Source: CAUZFZ01 sp963579025
GTDB lineage: Bacteria > Planctomycetota > Planctomycetia > Planctomycetales > Planctomycetaceae
Reading direction: 5' to 3'
DNA: 64,000 bases
Assembly (NCBI GenBank): GCA_963579025.1
Contig: CAUZFZ010000030.1
Location: 1 to 64,000 of the forward strand
Part shown: positions 61,134-64,000 of the stretch, one piece after another
How positions within the stretch are numbered: the stretch's first letter is position 1
How the letters are laid out: every line of letters starts with the position of its first letter
Position numbers and translations under genes: made by a program
Notes under the pieces: generated by a model
What the model saw: the letters and a program-made list of their open reading frames with translations, nothing else
Told to the model about the DNA's origin: nothing
Databases searched by the model: none

Positions 61134-62384
61134 ATGCTCAATGAAACTCTGCCGGAATACACAAAGGCCCCGCTCGAAAAAGTATTACTCGTCGACGATG
61201 ACCCCGCTTGGATTGCCGCCACGAAGGAAGCGCTGGAGCCGCTTGGTTTTGAGGTCAGCATCGCTAAGGATGGCGGACAGGCTCAGGGTGTCGTCAGGAT
61301 GCGGCAGCCGGATTTAATTCTCATGGAAGCAATCCTGGCCGGTGAGAGCGGTTTTGAAATCTGTGAGAAGCTCAAGCAGCAGCATCGTCGCATCGCCATC
61401 ATCATGGTGACAGAGATCAACCTCGATTCGGCTCGCAATCTGGCTGAGCGTGTTGGGGCTGACGGATACCTGGTCAAACCGTGGGATCCGAAGGTGTTGC
61501 CGGAAATGATGCGCGAAGTCGCTGATAATGTGTGGCGGATGATGGAAGATGAAAAGAACGACCAGGGCGTGATTCGATTTGAGTGTCAGTGTGGCAATCG
61601 CATCAAGGAGAAGATGAGCAACCGCGGCAAACACACAACGTGCGAGGAATGCAATGAACGAATCCAGGTGCCAGACCAGACGATTCACGCATTCGTCGTA
61701 CGTGATTCGAATCCGAGCGAGACCGGCAAAGTGGGTCTTCAGCCGCTTAAGTTTGTCACGATCAAGTGCCCGAGCTGCTCGACGTTCTATCGATTATCAA
61801 ACGTGCAGGGCAACTGGCGAAAATGTCCGCGATGTGGGACAGAGCAAGGTGGTTCGCTCTCGATTGTGGGCGCTCCCATGTCCCGAGCGGCACTGGAGAG
61901 CTCTTTGCGCGTATTGCGTGTGCTTTCAGGTAAGAGCAAAGGCAAGAAGATGATGCTGCCCGAAAGCAAGGTTGTGTTCGGAAGTGGGCCCAAATGTCAT
62001 ATCCGGCATGGTGCCAGCACGGTGAGCGAACAGCATTGTTCGCTGGAGCCGACAGGCAAAGGTGTGCTGGTTGAGGACCTGGGCAGCGAGCACGGAACCT
62101 GGATCAACAGCAAACGTGTCTCAGAAAAGACGCTGTTGAAGGCCGGACAAGTGTTGCAGATTGGTGCTCTGAAGTTTCGCCTGATTGGTGAAGACCTGTC
62201 GGTGGAAGACGAAATGAAACGCGTCCAGAAGTGGTCTGCCAAAGAAGGCAAGGCGCGTGAGAAGGGCGTCCGATTGATTGAGGGTGGTCAGGCGACCGGT
62301 GCCGAAGCCGCGCAGGTCATCCAGCAGCACTGGAACATCACTCGCAAGCGATTCGTGGAGAGTGGAGCAGTGGCAGAGGGTTGA
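61134..62384 (+). CDS. Atypical receiver domain / zinc-ribbon / FHA signalling protein
   Basis: 416 residues from the ATG at 61134 with GAGGA 7 bases upstream. Receiver domain about 15-135: LLVDDDPAW acidic cluster and YLVKPWD Lys are intact, but the phospho-acceptor site reads LILMEAILAGESG, with Glu for Asp. Two Cys pairs follow (ECQCGNR with TCEECNE, about 147-175) and then CPSC with CPRC (about 210-235), like paired zinc ribbons. FHA domain about 255-355: VVFGSGPKCHIRH, VSEQHCSLE, LGSEHGTWINSKRV. The C-terminal helix is charged. It probably binds phosphothreonine partners; the receiver may be locked on or act by contact. Confidence 0.88.
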   Translation: MLNETLPEYTKAPLEKVLLVDDDPAWIAATKEALEPLGFEVSIAKDGGQAQGVVRMRQPDLILMEAILAGESGFEICEKLKQQHRRIAIIMVTEINLDSARNLAERVGADGYLVKPWDPKVLPEMMREVADNVWRMMEDEKNDQGVIRFECQCGNRIKEKMSNRGKHTTCEECNERIQVPDQTIHAFVVRDSNPSETGKVGLQPLKFVTIKCPSCSTFYRLSNVQGNWRKCPRCGTEQGGSLSIVGAPMSRAALESSLRVLRVLSGKSKGKKMMLPESKVVFGSGPKCHIRHGASTVSEQHCSLEPTGKGVLVEDLGSEHGTWINSKRVSEKTLLKAGQVLQIGALKFRLIGEDLSVEDEMKRVQKWSAKEGKAREKGVRLIEGGQATGAEAAQVIQQHWNITRKRFVESGAVAEG

Positions 62385-62462
62385 GCCTTTTCTCGCAGAC
62401 CTGATCGCAGCTGAGAATCTGCTCCGCCAGGGGCAATGGCTGCGGGGCGGAGGCTGATCGCC

Positions 62463-63822
62463 CTATAGCTCATCTGCCGATGCCTTGACGATCACGATCG
62501 TCATGTCGTCCCTCTGTGGCTGCGGGTCGGCGAATTCGACGCAGGCGTTGCGCAGGTAGTTCGCAATGATACGCGCGGGCAGTTCGCGGTTTTCGAGGAC
62601 GACATTCAGCATTCGCTCGGTACCAAACTTCTCGCCCGAGGCGGACGTCATTTTCTGCACGCCGTCGGTCGTCAGCAGCAGCAGATCACCGGGATGCAGC
62701 TTCCAGGTCGTCCCGTCCGGAATCACTGTTTCCGTCCGCAGGCCCATGGGCATTCCCGTACTGGGTAGCACTTCGCTCGACCCGTCACGTTTGATCAAAT
62801 GGCCCTGATGCCCGGCACTCGAATACTGGACCGATCGCGTGAGCTGATCGACCTGCACCAGCATCAGTGTGACGAGGAATTCTTTCTCACCGATGTCTTC
62901 GGTCATGAGCGTGTTCGCGCGGCTGACAACATCGGACGCATCTATCGCGGACGTGACCAGCACTCGCAGATACGCCCGCAGCGAAGCCATGAACATGGCC
63001 GGAGCCAGACCGTGGCCGCTGCACTCGCCAATGGTGATCGTCAGCAGACCATCCGCTGTGGGCAGGTAGTCGTAATAATCGCCGCCGGTTGTGTCCGCCG
63101 GAACCGACAATCCGGCAATGTCGTAACCGTCGACAAAATGGTGAGCCGGGCGGGAACAGGTCCGACTGGATCTGCCTGGCCAGTTCGTCTTCCTCGGCGG
63201 TCGGCGTGCCGAATCCGTTGGTAATCAGTCCGGGGCGGACGAGTTGAGTGCCACTGCGATGCTCATTGGTATCTTCGACACGCGATGATGTCGCTGGCGG
63301 CTCCAGCGAATCGCCCCCCGCCACACCCGTGATCAGGCCGGTCGACGGCAATGGTGGAGGCGTTGTGGCCGCCGTCGACAACTCGCTGCGAAGACGATTC
63401 AGTTCGCGACCCTGCTCCTCGAGCATCAGCCGCAGGGAAGAGATTTCCATCGCCTTCCGAACGATCATCTCGATGTTCTGCGCGGACAGCGTCTCTTTAA
63501 CGAGCCAGTTCTCGACTCCCTGTTCGATTCCCAGTCTGCGTTGCAGTTCATCCTGCACACTGACGAGAAGCACAAGCGGGATGCCAGTCGTCTGGTGTTT
63601 TTGACTGAGCCGCACAAGCGCTGATTCGAAACTGGAAATGGCACTGTCCAGCAGCACACAGTCGAGCCGTCGGGTGTCCCACAATTCGACAGCTTGTTCA
63701 ATCGACTCGGCTTCCAGGATCTCGGTCTTGCAGAATGCCTGAGTCAGCATCCAGCGTGCGACCTGACGATTCTCAGAGTGATCGTCGATCACGAGAATCT
63801 GGAGTGGAGTGGGAGTGATCAT
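62463..63822 (-). pseudogene. Receiver-PP2C (SpoIIE-type) phosphatase gene interrupted by an apparent one-base frameshift
   Basis: The frame from the ATG at 63820-63822 encodes a receiver domain (QILVIDDHSENRQ, CVLLDSAISSF), a coiled coil (MLEEQGRELNRLRSEL), a linker and ARQIQSDLFPPGSPF; it then runs on out of character. The +1 frame from the same point encodes VDGYDIAG, PADTTGGDYYDY and a full PP2C/SpoIIE domain to 62463 (GECSGHGLAPAMFMASL, TDGVQKM, RDDMTIVIVK). Dropping one T from the TTTT run (minus strand; AAAA at 63135-63138) joins them into a normal protein of about 450 residues. Either a recent mutation, a sequencing error, or programmed +1 frameshifting. It would dephosphorylate Ser/Thr targets under receiver control. 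Confidence 0.75.
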
Positions 63823-64000
63823 ATGAGGTCGACTCAGCAGTGAATTCGAAAGCAGCAGGCCCGACCTGCGCGCAGTCAATCGCGCGCTGATTGTCTCCAG
63901 TCGGTCTCGACCGGACCGGAAATCGACGCTCTCTCACCGCATGCGGTCAATCCGGGCAAGCTGAAGATCAATCTGCCTGCCGTGTCGAAAATGCCGGCGG
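63823..64000. other. Right-edge segment without an assignable gene
   Basis: 178 bases. A minus-strand frame entering from the right edge ends at a TGA near 63938 after RQIDLQLARIDRMR, which could be the C-terminus of a gene outside the window. A plus-strand frame from about 63844 is also open to the edge. Neither is long enough to judge. Confidence 0.3.

Noticed and set aside
62403..62455. CTCCGCC/GGCGGAG hairpin between the receiver-FHA and PP2C genes as a bidirectional terminator
   Set aside because: Long loop and no T-tract on either side.

Overview
This window looks like a chromosomal segment of a planctomycete (Planctomycetes/Planctomycetota). That assignment is inferred from gene families: two Tat-exported DUF1501 proteins, a Ser/Thr kinase with the N-terminal layout typical of planctomycetes, many exported enzymes, and divergent chemosensory and signalling fusions. 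No rRNA or taxonomic marker is present to confirm it.

1-19.7 kb is mostly metabolic. It holds an exported transglutaminase-like/SGNH protein cut by the left edge, a Tat-exported enolase-superfamily protein, a three-gene sodium-pump decarboxylase operon (oadG-oadB-oadA order), FlgM-like and Fur-family regulators, a GH57 glucanotransferase/amylase, a Flp-like pilin, a NupG-like MFS transporter, an M50 protease, a DUF1501 protein and thiS-thiG. A tRNA-Gly(CCC) follows.

20.1-30.8 kb (minus strand) is the most remarkable region: a diversity-generating retroelement (DGR) joined to what looks like an NTP-dependent conflict/immune operon. The operon encodes an alpha/beta hydrolase, a SEFIR/TIR-like protein, a MoxR-type AAA+ ATPase and a 1218-residue protein with a degenerate vWA-like region and two formylglycine-generating-enzyme-like (FGE/C-type-lectin fold) domains. 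The last three genes overlap by 4 bases. Then come an HRDC accessory gene, a DGR reverse transcriptase (YMDD), the template repeat (TR) and a second FGE-like target gene. I aligned one TR with three variable repeats (VRs), all 123 bp. All 41 differences that I counted by eye fall at adenines of the TR coding strand, the hallmark of DGR mutagenic homing. Two of the VRs lie in a single gene.

31-36 kb carries a GNAT-like protein, an exported esterase, a 4-TM protein with a DUF4241-like tail, an SDR and a 213-bp MITE-like element. 35-46 kb is a chemosensory cluster: CheR, a Ser/Thr kinase with two receiver domains, CheA with two CheW-like domains, an ammonium transporter fused to an MCP signalling domain, a heme-binding-type MCP, CheW and CheB. 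The four genes from the Amt-MCP fusion to cheB are tightly packed or overlapping.

46-64 kb has a PqqD-TPR-methyltransferase fusion, a Tat-exported Gly/Lys-rich EF-hand protein, a membrane-bound spermidine-synthase-like protein, a quinone reductase, a second DUF1501 protein, a large exported esterase, an amidase, chorismate synthase, a ketosynthase lacking its catalytic Cys, a receiver/zinc-ribbon/FHA protein, and a receiver-PP2C phosphatase gene broken by an apparent one-base frameshift. Small triloop hairpins (TCT/AGA or TCC/GGA loops) recur in several intergenic gaps. Gene starts were chosen by eye from Shine-Dalgarno-like sequences and domain limits. All family assignments are by recognition, without database searches.
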